Shown: positions 10,355 through 20,624, numbered from the stretch's first letter. The stretch: 64,000 nt of DNA from Arenicellales bacterium (GCA_958295885.1 OY282380.1:930001-994000), one strand, 5' to 3'. Program-made: numbers and translations. Notes: generated by a model not told the origin, from the sequence alone.

Positions 10355-11629
10355 TTAGGCTGCTCGTTTGGAAGCCGTAATCTTGGCTTCGAATTCATGC
10401 CGGAAATGTTTGAGAAAACTCTGAACTGGCCAAGCGGCTGCATCTCCCAGTGCGCAGATGGTGCGTCCTTCAATTCGGTTCGCAACATCCAGCAGCTGAT
10501 CGATTTCATTCATTCTTGCTCGGCCCGTGCGGATTTTTTTCAGCAGTCGATAAAGCCAGCCGGTACCTTCTCGGCAAGGCGTGCACTGTCCGCAGGATTC
10601 TTCCCAATAAAAGTAGGCGATGCGTTCCAGCATCCGAACCATGCAGGTGGTTTCATTCATGATGATGACTGATCCAGCACCCAGCATCGAGCCGGCCTGC
10701 CGCAAGGAATCGTAATCCATGTCGCAGTTCATGATGATGTCAGCCGGCAGAACCGGCACCGACGAACCACCTGGAATCACCGCTTTCAGCGGAACGTCGT
10801 TCAACATGCCGCCCGACAGCTCCAGCAGCTCACGAAAGGGCACGCCGAGGGGAAGCTCATAGTTTCCAGGTCTGTTCACATGTCCGGATACGGAGAAAAT
10901 TTTGGTTCCGGCATTGTTTTTCGGTCCCAAATTTACAAACCATTGCGCTCCTTCACTCAAAATCCGCGGCACCGAAGCCAGAGTCTCGGTGTTATTGATG
11001 GTTGTCGGCCGTCCAAAAGCTCCAAACTGAGCAGGGAAAGGCGGCTTGAATCTCGGCTGACCCGCCTTGCCTTCCAGCGACTCCAGCAGTCCTGTTTCCT
11101 CGCCACAGATATAAGCGCCCGCGCCCAAATGGGTGTGAATGTCGTAATCCACACCGCTGCCAAACAGATTGGCTCCCAAATATCCGGCTTCCCTGGCTTC
11201 CTTCAGAGCCTGCTCGAATCGTTCATAAGGTTCATGAAATTCTCCTCGAAGGTAGTTGTAACCGATGGTTGCGCCCATCGCGTACCCTGCGATGGCCATG
11301 CCCTCAATGAGAGAGTGTGGATTGTACCGAATGATGTCTCGATCCTTGAAAGTGCCCGGTTCGCCTTCATCCGAATTGCAGACCAGATATTTCTGAACAG
11401 GTGCGGTGCGCGGCATGAAACTCCACTTCAATCCTGTCGGAAAACCAGCGCCTCCGCGCCCTCTCAATCCAGAATCTTTGATTTCGTTTACGATGGATTC
11501 CGGAGATACCGATTCAGACAGGATTTTTCGCCACTGAACATAGCCCCCGGTGCTTTCGTACGCCTTCAAGGTCCAAGGCTTCTTTAAGCCGGGTTCAGGC
11601 AGACAAATTCGAACTTCCCGCGCGGTCAT
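10355..11629 (-). CDS. nuoF: NADH-quinone oxidoreductase subunit F (NuoF), NADH/FMN binding
   Basis: This subunit oxidises NADH and transfers a hydride to FMN. It is 424 residues. The glycine-rich NADH/FMN motif [16 protein letters not shown] is present near residue 55, and the C-terminal [4Fe-4S] N3 motif [12 protein letters not shown] near residue 345. The start overlaps the nuoE stop by four bases. Confidence 0.97.
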   Translation of the reverse strand: MTAREVRICLPEPGLKKPWTLKAYESTGGYVQWRKILSESVSPESIVNEIKDSGLRGRGGAGFPTGLKWSFMPRTAPVQKYLVCNSDEGEPGTFKDRDIIRYNPHSLIEGMAIAGYAMGATIGYNYLRGEFHEPYERFEQALKEAREAGYLGANLFGSGVDYDIHTHLGAGAYICGEETGLLESLEGKAGQPRFKPPFPAQFGAFGRPTTINNTETLASVPRILSEGAQWFVNLGPKNNAGTKIFSVSGHVNRPGNYELPLGVPFRELLELSGGMLNDVPLKAVIPGGSSVPVLPADIIMNCDMDYDSLRQAGSMLGAGSVIIMNETTCMVRMLERIAYFYWEESCGQCTPCREGTGWLYRLLKKIRTGRARMNEIDQLLDVANRIEGRTICALGDAAAWPVQSFLKHFRHEFEAKITASKRAA

Positions 11630-12096
11630 GGCAGAGCATCCAAAATTTCGTTGATTTTCCGGGGAGTGAGATTCTCATGATACTCGGTATCGATCAGCGC
11701 TGCAGGCGCACCGCCACAGGCTGCAAGACACTCGACCTCCTGCAATGTAAAGCGTTGATCTTTCGTGGTTTCACCGAATCCAATTTTCAGTTTCTCCCGC
11801 AGGTGTTTTTCAATCCCTTCTGATCCTCTCAGTGCGCACGAAATGTTGGTACAGAGACTGATTTTATGCCGACCGACGGGTTTGAGATCATACATCGTAT
11901 AAAACGTCGCAACCTCAGCCACTTTGATGGGTTCGATCTCCAAGAAATCTGCAACATGTTCCATCACGTCACGACTCACCCAGCCATGCTCATTCTGTGC
12001 GATTCGAAGTGCTGCCATCACTGCCGCGCGGGCATGACCTTTCGGATACTTTTCGATCTCACTTCGGATCTCGTCCTGCGCCTGTGCCGACAGCAT
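11626..12096 (-). CDS. nuoE: NADH-quinone oxidoreductase subunit E (NuoE), [2Fe-2S]
   Basis: This is a thioredoxin-fold subunit carrying the off-pathway [2Fe-2S] cluster N1a. The cluster cysteines are in [10 protein letters not shown] and [11 protein letters not shown]. At 156 residues the length is typical. The start codon shares its base with the nuoD stop, so coupling is very tight. Confidence 0.97.
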   Translation of the reverse strand: MLSAQAQDEIRSEIEKYPKGHARAAVMAALRIAQNEHGWVSRDVMEHVADFLEIEPIKVAEVATFYTMYDLKPVGRHKISLCTNISCALRGSEGIEKHLREKLKIGFGETTKDQRFTLQEVECLAACGGAPAALIDTEYHENLTPRKINEILDALP

Positions 12097-13349
12097 CAGC
12101 GGTCAACCTCGCCAAACACAATGTCCTGGGTGCCGATGATCGCCACGACATCAGCGAGCATATGCCCGCGGCACATTTCGTCAAGTGCTGAAAGATGAAC
12201 AAACCCCGGAGCTCTGATCTTTAACCGGTATGGCTTGTTCGCGCCATCTGAGATCAAATAAATCCCAAATTCGCCTTTGGGCGCTTCCACGGCTGCGTAG
12301 GTTTCTCCCTCGCGAACGCAATAGCCTTCTGTAAACAGCTTGAAATGATGGATCAGAGATTCCATGTCCCGTTTCATCGTTTCTCGAGGAGGTGCGATCA
12401 ACTTGGCGTCATCGATCATTACCGGACCTTGGTTTTCCTGCAGCCATTTCACGCACTGCCGGACAATGTGATTGGACTGACGCATTTCTTCCATGCGACA
12501 CAGGTAACGGTCGTAGCAGTCGCCGTTGGTTCCAACGGGAATGTCAAAATCCACTTGGTTGTAGACTTCGTACGGCTGTTTTTTTCTCAAGTCCCACTCC
12601 ACCCCGGAACCGCGCAGCATCGGACCTGTGAATCCTCGGGCCAGGCATTGTTCGGGCGAAACAACGCCAATGTCAACCGTACGCTGCTTCCAGATTCGAT
12701 TGTCCGTAAGCAAAGTTTCATAATCGTCGACACATTTGGGAAAGCGCTCGGTAAATGCCCAAATAAAGTCCAACAGCGTTCCCTGTCGGTCCTTATTGAT
12801 CCGCGCGAGTTTCCGTTTCCCGCGGTTTTTTGAAGGAGCATACTGAGGCATCGTGTTCGGCAGGTCCCTATACACTCCACCGGGCCGGTAATACGTCGCA
12901 TGCATCCGCGCGCCGGAGGCAGCTTCATAGCAGTCCATCAGGTCTTCGCGCTCGCGGAAGCAGTACAGAAAGACTGTCATCGCGCCGATGTCGAGCGCAT
13001 GTGCGCCAAGCCAGAGCAAATGGTTCAATATGCGGGTAATCTCATCGAACATGACCCGAATGTAGCGTGCTCTGATGGGCGGAACAACGCCCAGCAGCTT
13101 TTCGATCGCGAGCACGTAAGCATGCTCGTTGCACATCATCGACACATAATCGAGACGGTCCATGTAGCCGATGCTTTGATTGAACGGCTTGGACTCGGCC
13201 AGTTTTTCTGTAGCTCGATGAAGCAGACCGATGTGCGGATCAACCCGTTGCACAACTTCTCCATCCATTTCCAGCACAAGCCGCAACACGCCGTGCGCGG
13301 CCGGATGCTGCGGTCCGAAATTCATCGTGTAATTACGGATTTCTGTCAC
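12096..13349 (-). CDS. nuoD: NADH-quinone oxidoreductase subunit D (NuoD)
   Basis: This is the 49-kDa-type subunit, related to NiFe-hydrogenase large subunits, that forms the quinone site with NuoB. It is 417 residues. The quinone-site signature [15 protein letters not shown] is at residues 11-25. The C-terminus ends with the conserved DIVFGEVDR. It is a separate gene from nuoC and overlaps the nuoC end by 17 bases. Confidence 0.97.
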   Translation of the reverse strand: MTEIRNYTMNFGPQHPAAHGVLRLVLEMDGEVVQRVDPHIGLLHRATEKLAESKPFNQSIGYMDRLDYVSMMCNEHAYVLAIEKLLGVVPPIRARYIRVMFDEITRILNHLLWLGAHALDIGAMTVFLYCFREREDLMDCYEAASGARMHATYYRPGGVYRDLPNTMPQYAPSKNRGKRKLARINKDRQGTLLDFIWAFTERFPKCVDDYETLLTDNRIWKQRTVDIGVVSPEQCLARGFTGPMLRGSGVEWDLRKKQPYEVYNQVDFDIPVGTNGDCYDRYLCRMEEMRQSNHIVRQCVKWLQENQGPVMIDDAKLIAPPRETMKRDMESLIHHFKLFTEGYCVREGETYAAVEAPKGEFGIYLISDGANKPYRLKIRAPGFVHLSALDEMCRGHMLADVVAIIGTQDIVFGEVDR

Positions 13350-13941
13350 CGAAGCTATCCTCTCTGATGATGCGAGGCACCAATGTGCGCGGTTCTATGG
13401 TTACCGGTTCATACACAACCCGACCCTTGTCAGCGTCGTAACGCATTTCTACGTATCCGGATAACGGAAAATCCTTTCGAAATGGATGTCCGATAAAACC
13501 GTAGTCTGTTAATATTCGACGCAGGTCCGGATGAGATTCAAAAATTATTCCAAACAGATCGAATGCCTCTCGTTCGAACCAGTCGGAATTGGGCCACACC
13601 TGAATTACAGACTGAATGACCGGAAATTCATCATCTAAGAAAGTCTTTACGCGCAGCCGATGATTCAGACTGACGGACAGCAAATGATAGACCACAGCAT
13701 AACGGGGACCTTGCCAGGCACGAGCCGGGTCTTCCAGCCCATACTGTGAATAATCGACGCCGCACAGATCACACAGCTGCTCAAATTTGGTGTCTTCACA
13801 GTCTCGCAATCTGGTGCAGATTTCGACTATATTTTCTCGATCGACGTCAAGCGTCAATTCATTGTCAGCCTGAACCAGTGATTGAACCTGCGGCCCCAGC
13901 AAACTCTGAATTGAGTCTGCGAGTCGTGTGATTGACGGCAT
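13333..13941 (-). CDS. nuoC: NADH-quinone oxidoreductase subunit C (NuoC)
   Basis: This is the 30-kDa-type peripheral subunit. The open frame extends further upstream into nuoB, but similarity to NuoC begins at [11 protein letters not shown], so I start at 13941. That gives 202 residues and a seven-base gap from nuoB. The signature ERLAxDLFGI-like segment is seen as [21 protein letters not shown], followed by [13 protein letters not shown]. The C-terminus is the usual proline- and arginine-rich tail. Confidence 0.95.
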   Translation of the reverse strand: MPSITRLADSIQSLLGPQVQSLVQADNELTLDVDRENIVEICTRLRDCEDTKFEQLCDLCGVDYSQYGLEDPARAWQGPRYAVVYHLLSVSLNHRLRVKTFLDDEFPVIQSVIQVWPNSDWFEREAFDLFGIIFESHPDLRRILTDYGFIGHPFRKDFPLSGYVEMRYDADKGRVVYEPVTIEPRTLVPRIIREDSFGDRNP

Positions 13942-13948
13942 GAATACT

Positions 13949-14425
13949 TTATTTTGCGATCGTGTGAGTGCGCTTGATTTTTCTTTGCAGCTGCAGGATG
14001 CCATAAACGAGCGCTTCGGCTGTCGGCGGGCATCCAGGTACGTAGACATCAACCGGGACGATTCGGTCACAGCCTCGCACCACTGAATATGAATAATGAT
14101 AGTAGCCGCCGCCGTTCGCACAGGAACCCATCGAAATGACCCAGCGGGGTTCGGCCATCTGATCATAGACTTTTCGCAGTGCGGGAGCCATCTTGTTCAC
14201 CAAGGTTCCAGCCACAATCATGACGTCAGACTGACGTGGGCTGGGACGAAAAATGATTCCGAATCGATCCAGGTCATAGCGGGAAGCGCCTGCGTGCATC
14301 ATTTCGACGGCACAGCAGGCAAGCCCGAAAGTCATGGGCCACATCGCACCGGTCCTCGCCCAGTTTACTAGTTTGTCAATCGACGTAGTCACGACACCCT
14401 GGTGCATTAAATTTTCAATTGGCAT
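13949..14425 (-). CDS. nuoB: NADH-quinone oxidoreductase subunit B (NuoB), cluster N2
   Basis: This subunit binds the terminal [4Fe-4S] cluster N2 that reduces quinone. All ligands are visible: the tandem cysteines in [11 protein letters not shown], then [12 protein letters not shown] and [12 protein letters not shown]. It is 158 residues. It lies three bases after nuoA. Confidence 0.97.
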   Translation of the reverse strand: MPIENLMHQGVVTTSIDKLVNWARTGAMWPMTFGLACCAVEMMHAGASRYDLDRFGIIFRPSPRQSDVMIVAGTLVNKMAPALRKVYDQMAEPRWVISMGSCANGGGYYHYSYSVVRGCDRIVPVDVYVPGCPPTAEALVYGILQLQRKIKRTHTIAK

Positions 14426-14428
14426 GTT

Positions 14429-14785
14429 TTACTCCCACTCAAGCGCCCCTTTCATCCACTCATATGCAAACCCGATGACCAAAACACCGAGAAATATCAT
14501 CATCGCAAAAAAACCAAACAGTCCCACACTATCTAGTGCAATTGCCCAAGGAAAAAGAAACGCGATTTCTAAATCGAAAATAATAAACAGGATTGCAACC
14601 AGATAATACCGCACGTCGAACTTCATTCGACTGTCTTCAAACGCTTCGAATCCACATTCATAGGGGGACAATTTTTCCGGATCCGGATTATGTGGTCCCA
14701 TCACTCTGCCCACAAGCAGCATGGCTGCACCAAAAATCATCGCCACTAACAGAAAAATAAGAACTGGAATGTAGTTTGCTAACAT
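14429..14785 (-). CDS. nuoA: NADH-quinone oxidoreductase subunit A (NuoA)
   Basis: This is a small three-helix membrane subunit and the first gene of the nuo operon. A longer frame would run into the tRNA-Leu gene, so the start is set at [11 protein letters not shown] (14785), giving 118 residues. The conserved loop [20 protein letters not shown] is present. Confidence 0.96.
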   Translation of the reverse strand: MLANYIPVLIFLLVAMIFGAAMLLVGRVMGPHNPDPEKLSPYECGFEAFEDSRMKFDVRYYLVAILFIIFDLEIAFLFPWAIALDSVGLFGFFAMMIFLGVLVIGFAYEWMKGALEWE

Positions 14786-14821
14786 GTCTAAAATCCGTTG
14801 ATCATTTCTAATGCCTGATTT

Positions 14822-14906
14822 TGGTGCCGAAGGCCGGACTTGAACCGGCACGGCGCAAGCCACCGCCCCCTCAAGACGGCGTGTCTACCAATTCCACCAC
14901 TTCGGC
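14822..14906 (-). tRNA. tRNA-Leu (anticodon GAG)
   Basis: The 85-base gene reads GCCGAAG ... CTTCGGCACCA on the minus strand. The acceptor stem pairs fully, and discriminator A plus CCA is encoded (14822-14825). The anticodon stem CCGTC/GGCGG encloses the loop TTGAGGG, which gives anticodon GAG. A long variable arm, as in leucine tRNAs, and the GGTTCAAGTCC T-arm are present. It sits between secG and nuoA. Confidence 0.95.
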
Positions 14907-14924
14907 AAAAACAAATAAGTTGCA

Positions 14925-15275
14925 CTATTCAGGTACTTCAGGTATTTCGCTTGAATCTTCGTCTGCTGATTCCATTTGCGGCAGTTCGGCTCCTGTCTCT
15001 GTCTCCATAATGATCTCAGTCACACTCGTTGGAGCACGCGCTCCGGTATAAATATAAGCTAGGCCCAGCGCAATGCCGAAAAATAGCGTAGCTAGCACCG
15101 CAGTGATTCTCGACAGAAAGTTCGCAGAACCGCGACTGCCGAACACCGATGAAGAACCACCGCCGAATACCGCCCCCAGATCAGAGCCGCGTCCTCGTTG
15201 CAACAGAATCAATACGATCAAAGTAATCGCGATGATAAAAAACAGGCCTAATAGAATCTTTGTTATTATTTCCAT
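14925..15275 (-). CDS. secG: Preprotein translocase subunit SecG
   Basis: This is an auxiliary membrane subunit of the SecYEG channel. It is 116 residues. An N-terminal helix is followed by the signature [31 protein letters not shown] segment (about residues 20-46), a second helix, and an acidic C-terminal tail. The order tpiA-secG-tRNA-Leu is a classic proteobacterial arrangement. Confidence 0.95.
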   Translation of the reverse strand: MEIITKILLGLFFIIAITLIVLILLQRGRGSDLGAVFGGGSSSVFGSRGSANFLSRITAVLATLFFGIALGLAYIYTGARAPTSVTEIIMETETGAELPQMESADEDSSEIPEVPE

Positions 15276-15293
15276 GGTTTATATAAATTTCCT

Positions 15294-16049
15294 TCAACCA
15301 GCCTCATTATATATTTTCAAAAATTCATCTGACTTTAAGGATGCCCCTCCGATGAGGCAGCCATCAATATCAGACTTGGCCAAAATGCTGGCTGCATTTG
15401 CTCCGTTTACGCTGCCGCCATAGAGAATTGGACAGCGTTGAGCTGATTCTGAATTCTTTTCACTGAGACGCAGCCGGATCCACTCATGTACTTCCTGAGC
15501 TTGATCTGGCGTGGCGACCTGACCGGTCCCAATAGCCCACACCGGTTCATAAGCAACAGCGAATTTCTCGAGTCTGTCTGCCGGAAACAAATTAAGTACT
15601 GCATCCAACTGTCGTTCAACTACCGCTCGGGCCTGGTGATTTTGTCTTTCAGTCAGGGTTTCGCCAACACAAGCGATGGGCACCATTCCCTGATTGCTGA
15701 CGGCCAAGCTCTTTCGAGCCACTTCGGCATCGGCTTCGCCGTAATACTGCCGCCGTTCGGAATGCCCCGTTATCACATATCTGCATCCCAGCTCTTTGAG
15801 CATCGATGCTGAAATTTCACCGGTATAAGCACCACTTGGATGCTCGCTCGCATTCTGCGCTCCCAGACTTATCAAATTGGAATCAGCGATCATTTCCGAC
15901 ACATATTGCAAGTAAACTGCCGGTGGACAAACGACCATCTCAGCAGAAACAGACTCAGAGCCGCCTTGTAACAAATCCTGCATCAATGAACGAGCAAAGC
16001 TGCAGCTCCCATGCATCTTCCAATTTCCAACAATTATTTTCTGTCTCAT
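15294..16049 (-). CDS. tpiA: Triosephosphate isomerase
   Basis: It interconverts dihydroxyacetone phosphate and glyceraldehyde-3-phosphate in glycolysis and gluconeogenesis. The 251-residue TIM barrel shows the substrate motif GNWKMHG at the N-terminus, the catalytic-histidine segment VITGHSERRQYY, the catalytic glutamate loop AYEPVWAIGTGQ, and the phosphate-binding YGGSVNGAN. It lies 18 bases upstream of secG. Confidence 0.97.
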   Translation of the reverse strand: MRQKIIVGNWKMHGSCSFARSLMQDLLQGGSESVSAEMVVCPPAVYLQYVSEMIADSNLISLGAQNASEHPSGAYTGEISASMLKELGCRYVITGHSERRQYYGEADAEVARKSLAVSNQGMVPIACVGETLTERQNHQARAVVERQLDAVLNLFPADRLEKFAVAYEPVWAIGTGQVATPDQAQEVHEWIRLRLSEKNSESAQRCPILYGGSVNGANAASILAKSDIDGCLIGGASLKSDEFLKIYNEAG

Positions 16050-16558
16050 AGCAATCGTAATTATCGAAACGTAAAATTTTTCGGACGTTCAGCCTTCAGG
16101 CAGGCTGACTTTGTATCAAAGAATCTTTAAGTATAGGGATTTATATACCTGACTCAGCTGAATTCAAAATTTTTTTCCGATTTTTGGGTCAAATCCGCAG
16201 TCTGCCATAATCCTATACCATTTCCCATCGCAAACTTTCACGGAAAATCAAGGCATCCCGCATTCATAGTCAAACCTATCAGCGTCCCGAATAAACCAGA
16301 CTCCTTCGTTTTGCCCTTTGGTCTGCCAAAAGCGCACTCTGTTGTCTGGTCTCACGTGAGGATATTCTTAAGTGCGCCGGTGCTGCCCCGGAAAACCCGC
16401 GACGACGGATGCCAAATTTCGAACAGTCAAAAAACTATGTCTGCTAAAATTTCAAAGCTATAGGATTCGGTAATTTTTTAGCCTGTCAACGGAGAATTAA
16501 CGCAAAACTGAATCCATCAACGCCAAATTCAATTAAACCAGATCTGCAAACCTTTCAA
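16050..16558. promoter_or_regulatory. Intergenic region between divergent tpiA and hlyU-like gene
   Basis: These 509 bases contain no gene I can support. Promoters for tpiA (leftward) and the HlyU-like gene (rightward) are expected here. A hairpin TCAGCC / GGCTGA with an 8-base loop occupies 16089-16108 in the tpiA leader. It is not followed by a T-run, so it is not a standard terminator. Confidence 0.4.
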
Positions 16559-16849
16559 ATGGGATTTCTAAACCGACTGTTCGGCAAGAGCAAGGGCAAG
16601 TCAGAATCAGAGCCAAAAGCTGATCAAGTAGAGCACGAGGGATTTTTAATTCAACCTGCACCGATGAAGCAGAAAGGAACTTACGTTACAGCGGGATACA
16701 TCTATAAAGATGGAGACAGCGGAGTGCGGAAAGAACATTACTTCATTCGTGCGGATACGCACATTGACTATGAATCTGCCTGCCAGCATGCAATCTTTAA
16801 AGCGAAGCAAATTATTCGCGAATCAGGAGATCGAATCTTTAGTCGTTAA
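16559..16849 (+). CDS. HlyU-family small protein
   Basis: This 96-residue protein has the family layout: a short amphipathic N-terminus (MGFLNRLFGKSKG), then the core VEHEGFLIQPAPMKQKGTY ... YFIRADTHIDYESAC, and the C-terminal AKQIIRESGDRIF. HlyU of Vibrio is a transcriptional activator and anti-silencer of hemolysin genes, but most family members are uncharacterised. No target can be inferred here. No strong ribosome-binding site precedes the ATG. Confidence 0.85.
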   Translation: MGFLNRLFGKSKGKSESEPKADQVEHEGFLIQPAPMKQKGTYVTAGYIYKDGDSGVRKEHYFIRADTHIDYESACQHAIFKAKQIIRESGDRIFSR

Positions 16850-16894
16850 CAACGATTCTAATCAATCGGGCGAATGTACTCAGGCGCGCGGGAG

Positions 16895-17884
16895 TTATTT
16901 CGTTGTAACTGAGTCCTGCGAGTCCTCCAAGAGATGACGAACCATTCGTTGTGCCAAAGGGTCTGGGTCCAGTTCACCCGACTGAATACGGCGAGTAAAT
17001 TCCTGTATCTTTGCATGCCCTGAACTTCGAAACGCGCGTTCGATGCTTTCAGCAACAATTCGAGCGGCTGACCTGCGATTCTGTTCGGCAATCGTCCGCG
17101 TGCGTTCAAATCCATCAAGTCTTTCGATGTTTTCACAAATTTGTCGCACCAACTCGGGAATCCCTTCACCAGTGGTTGAAATAACCTTCAGCACTCGGGC
17201 GGATTTTTCGCAATGCCGCAAGGCAATCGAGTTCTTCAGATAGCTCATCGTCAGATCAGACTGCGGCAAATCAGCTTTATTGACCACGATGAAGTCTGCA
17301 ACTTCAATTACACCTGCTTTGAGGGACTGAATTTCATCCCCGAGTCCGGGTGATTCCAGTACGACTACGGTGTCTGCCAGTTCAGAAATCTCGATTTCGG
17401 ACTGGCCTGCTCCAACCGTTTCGACAATGATCCTGTCCCATCCTGCAGCGTCAAAAAGATCAATGATGTGTCGCGCAGTCGTTGACAGGCCACCGAGGTG
17501 ACCACGCGCTGCCACAGAACGAATGAACACACCGCTGTCTTCGGCGTGCTGTGCCATTCGTATGCGATCCCCCAGAATGGCGCCCCCACTAAAGTGACTG
17601 CTGGGATCAACAGCAACAACTGCTACGGATTGACCGAGAGCTCGAAATTCCGGGATGCAGGCATCAATCAAGGTCGACTTTCCTACGCCCGGCGGACCTG
17701 TCACTCCGATCACATGAGCGCGGCCAAGATTTGAACGAATGGCCTGGAGAATCTTCTGCTTATTGCTGAGATTATTTTCGACGACGGTTATCGCCCGCGC
17801 CAGTGATTTTCGAGTCCCATCGAACAAATTGGCAAGAACTGGATTCGGACTAGTTGAGTCACCCGCGTTTTCCGACTTGGTCAT
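16895..17884 (-). CDS. MeaB/ArgK-type GTPase, B12-mutase chaperone
   Basis: This is a G3E-family GTPase that loads and protects adenosylcobalamin in acyl-CoA mutases. It is 329 residues. The P-loop GVTGPPGVGKSTLIDA begins near residue 58, and the base-recognition motif is VVNKADLP. The VAVDPSS and ETVGAGQSE switch motifs are typical of MeaB. Its ATG overlaps the stop of the mutase large subunit by four bases, so it is almost certainly dedicated to that enzyme. It is last in a three-gene operon. Confidence 0.93.
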   Translation of the reverse strand: MTKSENAGDSTSPNPVLANLFDGTRKSLARAITVVENNLSNKQKILQAIRSNLGRAHVIGVTGPPGVGKSTLIDACIPEFRALGQSVAVVAVDPSSHFSGGAILGDRIRMAQHAEDSGVFIRSVAARGHLGGLSTTARHIIDLFDAAGWDRIIVETVGAGQSEIEISELADTVVVLESPGLGDEIQSLKAGVIEVADFIVVNKADLPQSDLTMSYLKNSIALRHCEKSARVLKVISTTGEGIPELVRQICENIERLDGFERTRTIAEQNRRSAARIVAESIERAFRSSGHAKIQEFTRRIQSGELDPDPLAQRMVRHLLEDSQDSVTTK

Positions 17885-19566
17885 ACCAGAGTTTGGGGCT
17901 GTCCAAATCCGAGTTCCTGGCGAAGCAGACGTACGACTTCACCATGTGTCATGCCGGCGGATACGGCGTCTACAATCGCACCATAAATATTCTGAGATTC
18001 ATCCTGTGCAGCAGCCTGAAGGCTGGCAACTGCCGACCGATAGTCAGATTTGTTTCGATTGGCCTTATATGCCGCTAATTTCTGCAGCTGCCCTGCAATT
18101 TTCGATTCTTCGGGTCTTTTCAGAGGCTTGGCCGCGACGTCATTGTCTAGTTTCTGATACTTGTTGACGCCTACAATGGTCTGTTCACCATTTTCAACCT
18201 GTTCCTGGAATCGCATTGCAGACTGACCGATCCAATGCTGCACCATTCCTTTTTCAACGGCTTTGAACATGCCGCCCGCGTCATCAATTCTGCCCAAGAC
18301 ACTTCTGATTTCTGACTCCATCTGGTCGGTAAGCGATTCGACGTAATATGACCCTGCGAGCGGGTCAATTACATCTGCACAATGTGCTTCTTCCCGAATA
18401 ATGTTCTGCGTCGCTACTGCGATTCTTGCTGCTTCTTCCGTCGGTGCGCTGAGCACTTCATCGTAGGAATCCGTATGCAGTGACTGCAATCCCGAAAACA
18501 CTCCCGCCAGTGCCTGTACCGTAACTCGAGCAATATTATTCAGCGGTTCCTGTCGAGTTAAATCGACACCCGAAGTCTGACCGTGAAACTTAAACCTCCA
18601 GGCCTTGGGGTTGTGCACTCCAAATCGTTCACGCACGGTCTGCTGCCAAATTCGACGTCCTGCTCGACATTTCGAGATTTCTTCAAAAAAGCTCAGGGAA
18701 ATGTCAAAAAAGAATGTAAAGCGTTCGAGAAACTGGTTTGGGTCCTGACCTCGAGCTATACAGTCTTCCGCGTACTGAATCGCGGTCGCTAGAGTAAACG
18801 CCATCGCTTCGGCTGGCGTCGCTCCCGCCTGCTGCATATGCTGACCGACTACCGACAATGGGTTCCAGTTGGGGACATGCCTCTGACAAAAATCAATGTG
18901 ATCAACCAAAACCCTACGCGAGCCTTCTAAAGACAATCGAAAGAACATATGGTTCGCGACGTAGTGCGAAATATAATCGCTTTGATTGGAGGTTCCGGTT
19001 ACATGCTTCCAATGAATGCCTCGTTTTCTGGTAACCGCCAGCAGCAATGCAAGCAACGTGAATGGCAAAGGATCGTTAAGAGAGGTCGACAGAGCCTTGA
19101 TGTCAACGTCCTTAAAACAGCGGTCCATATCAGCAACCGTATTTACCGTCACACCACAGGTGCCCAACAGTTTCGGGTCGACTTCGTCTATGTCGTAGCC
19201 CCGATAAACCGAGTTGCAGGGAATGAGGCTAACTGCCGAATTTCCTGCATCCAACAGATTTTTAAGACGCTGATTGTAATCTTCCGGCACCCCAAACCCA
19301 ATCAGCTGGCGCTGACTCCAAACCCGTTCGCGATGCATCGTCGCGTAAATGCCTCGAGTCATCGGAACCTGTCCGGGATAACCGAGTTTTTCAGAAAACT
19401 CTTCTGCATTCCAATCTTCGGGGGTATACAGGGGTTTGATCGCTATGCCAGATCGATTTTTGATTTCCACTTCGTTCGGCAGCCTTTCGGCATATTCCCG
19501 TTCCCAATTTGAACGAGCCGTTTCCGGTTTTGTGACCGACAAAGTAACGATGTTGCTTTTTTTCAT
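17881..19566 (-). CDS. B12-dependent acyl-CoA mutase large subunit, substrate unknown
   Basis: This 561-residue protein is the TIM-barrel subunit of the methylmalonyl-CoA mutase family, without a fused B12 domain. That matches the two-subunit layout of 2-hydroxyisobutyryl-CoA mutase (HcmA/HcmB). Family motifs are present: RGIYATM (residues 71-77), YRGYDID (121-127), GQHMQQAGAT (231-240) and GVNKY. Compared from memory with the P. freudenreichii methylmalonyl-CoA mutase, the carboxylate-binding Arg207 is Ala194, Tyr89 is Leu88, Gln197 is Asn184 and Tyr243 is Gln232. The catalytic His244 is kept as His233. Loss of the arginine argues against methylmalonyl-CoA. The pattern also differs from the Ile/Asp pair I recall for HcmA. 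I therefore call it an acyl-CoA mutase of unknown specificity. It overlaps meaB and follows the B12 subunit gene after four bases. Confidence 0.88.
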   Translation of the reverse strand: MKKSNIVTLSVTKPETARSNWEREYAERLPNEVEIKNRSGIAIKPLYTPEDWNAEEFSEKLGYPGQVPMTRGIYATMHRERVWSQRQLIGFGVPEDYNQRLKNLLDAGNSAVSLIPCNSVYRGYDIDEVDPKLLGTCGVTVNTVADMDRCFKDVDIKALSTSLNDPLPFTLLALLLAVTRKRGIHWKHVTGTSNQSDYISHYVANHMFFRLSLEGSRRVLVDHIDFCQRHVPNWNPLSVVGQHMQQAGATPAEAMAFTLATAIQYAEDCIARGQDPNQFLERFTFFFDISLSFFEEISKCRAGRRIWQQTVRERFGVHNPKAWRFKFHGQTSGVDLTRQEPLNNIARVTVQALAGVFSGLQSLHTDSYDEVLSAPTEEAARIAVATQNIIREEAHCADVIDPLAGSYYVESLTDQMESEIRSVLGRIDDAGGMFKAVEKGMVQHWIGQSAMRFQEQVENGEQTIVGVNKYQKLDNDVAAKPLKRPEESKIAGQLQKLAAYKANRNKSDYRSAVASLQAAAQDESQNIYGAIVDAVSAGMTHGEVVRLLRQELGFGQPQTLV

Positions 19567-19570
19567 TGAT

Positions 19571-20011
19571 CTACATCTCCCACTGCTTTAGCGCAAATAT
19601 CCGAACATCTTTCGCGAGCAGTCCGATGAATTCAGATATTTCGTCCAATGAGCTGCCCGGATGAAATACTTTTCTTACACCAAGTGACAGCAGCTCATTT
19701 TCGTCGTCTTCTGGAATGATCCCCCCGACTACAAGTCCAATATGAGCTAAATTAGCCTCCTTAAGTGCCTGAATCAAGTCTGGAATCAGCAGGTGGTCGG
19801 TTGCCAGACTGCTAATGCCGATCACGTCCGGGTCTTCTTCTTCCGCCAGGCGTACCACTTCCTGCACGGACTGCCAGGGTGGCGTGTATACGACTTCCAT
19901 GCCGCAATCCCGCAGTTTTGATGCGACAATACGACTTCCACGATCATGACCGTCCAGTCCAATCTTGGTCACAATTACTTTTGGGCGATATTCTTCGGGC
20001 AGTGTCATCAC
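19571..20011 (-). CDS. B12-binding small subunit of acyl-CoA mutase
   Basis: This 146-residue protein is a stand-alone cobalamin-binding domain of the base-off/His-on type. KIGLDGHDRG (residues 16-25) contains the Lys, Asp and His (KxxxDxHxxG) that ligate and tune the cobalt. The SLATDH and VVGGIIPEDD segments are the other cofactor-contacting loops. It is the first gene of the operon with the mutase large subunit and the MeaB GTPase. Confidence 0.92.
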   Translation of the reverse strand: MMTLPEEYRPKVIVTKIGLDGHDRGSRIVASKLRDCGMEVVYTPPWQSVQEVVRLAEEEDPDVIGISSLATDHLLIPDLIQALKEANLAHIGLVVGGIIPEDDENELLSLGVRKVFHPGSSLDEISEFIGLLAKDVRIFALKQWEM

Positions 20012-20078
20012 AACTGAGTCTCTTGAAATTCAAGACGGTCGGCACAAATAGTAGGAATGAATCGTTAAACAGACTAAA

Positions 20079-20624
20079 TCATTCAGAGAGCAATTGCTTA
20101 ATGATAGTTCGGATATTGTCTGAATCAAAATCGCGGCCGCCAATTGCACTATAGCGAATTTGTCCTTTTCGGTCGACAATGAGAGATGTGGGCAAAGGGC
20201 CTACTTCCCATACATGATAGGTTTTAATGTCTTCGTCGACTACGATTGGAAACTCCAGTCTAGGGATAAAAGTCGATAGAAACTTGTTGATTGTCGGCTC
20301 GTCTTCTCCTACATTTATAGCGACAACATCAAAATCACTGCGACTGTGAGAATTCCACAGTCTCTGAATCGATGGCAATTCTTCAATGCAGGGTGGACAC
20401 CAACTCCCCCAGAAATTGACTAAAACGACTTTGCCGCGAAAGTCCGCTTTCTGCCAGTCCGTGTTCACCCACTGCAAGTTTTCAAATGATGGAGCCGCTC
20501 TGTTCTCGACAGCATTAAATTTGTCGTCCAGACTCTCACTCATCTGAGCGTTTGTGACAATCGGAATTACAAAAGTGCTGATCAATGCCCATACGATTAA
20601 ATGCGATTTAGGAAAGTTTGGCAT
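20079..20624 (-). CDS. TlpA/ResA-like thiol-disulfide oxidoreductase
   Basis: This is a periplasmic thioredoxin-fold protein with redox motif NFWGSWCPPCIEELP. The N-terminus MPNFPKSHLIVWALISTF is a signal peptide or membrane anchor, so I start at 20624, giving 181 residues. An in-frame ATG at 20663 would add 13 residues before it, and that alternative cannot be excluded. Family members reduce cytochrome c haem-site cysteines or serve general periplasmic thiol reduction. No cytochrome maturation genes are adjacent. Confidence 0.85.
   Translation of the reverse strand: MPNFPKSHLIVWALISTFVIPIVTNAQMSESLDDKFNAVENRAAPSFENLQWVNTDWQKADFRGKVVLVNFWGSWCPPCIEELPSIQRLWNSHSRSDFDVVAINVGEDEPTINKFLSTFIPRLEFPIVVDEDIKTYHVWEVGPLPTSLIVDRKGQIRYSAIGGRDFDSDNIRTIIKQLLSE

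Noticed and set aside
10880..11587. Long plus-strand frame (235 codons) opposite nuoF
   Set aside because: It is fully antisense to a well-supported gene and has no recognisable domain. Long antisense frames at 3818-4348, 12345-12833, 57442-58017 and 60330-61112 were rejected for the same reason.
17881..19566. Plain annotation as methylmalonyl-CoA mutase
   Set aside because: The carboxylate-binding arginine and other acyl-contact residues are replaced, so the substrate should be left open.
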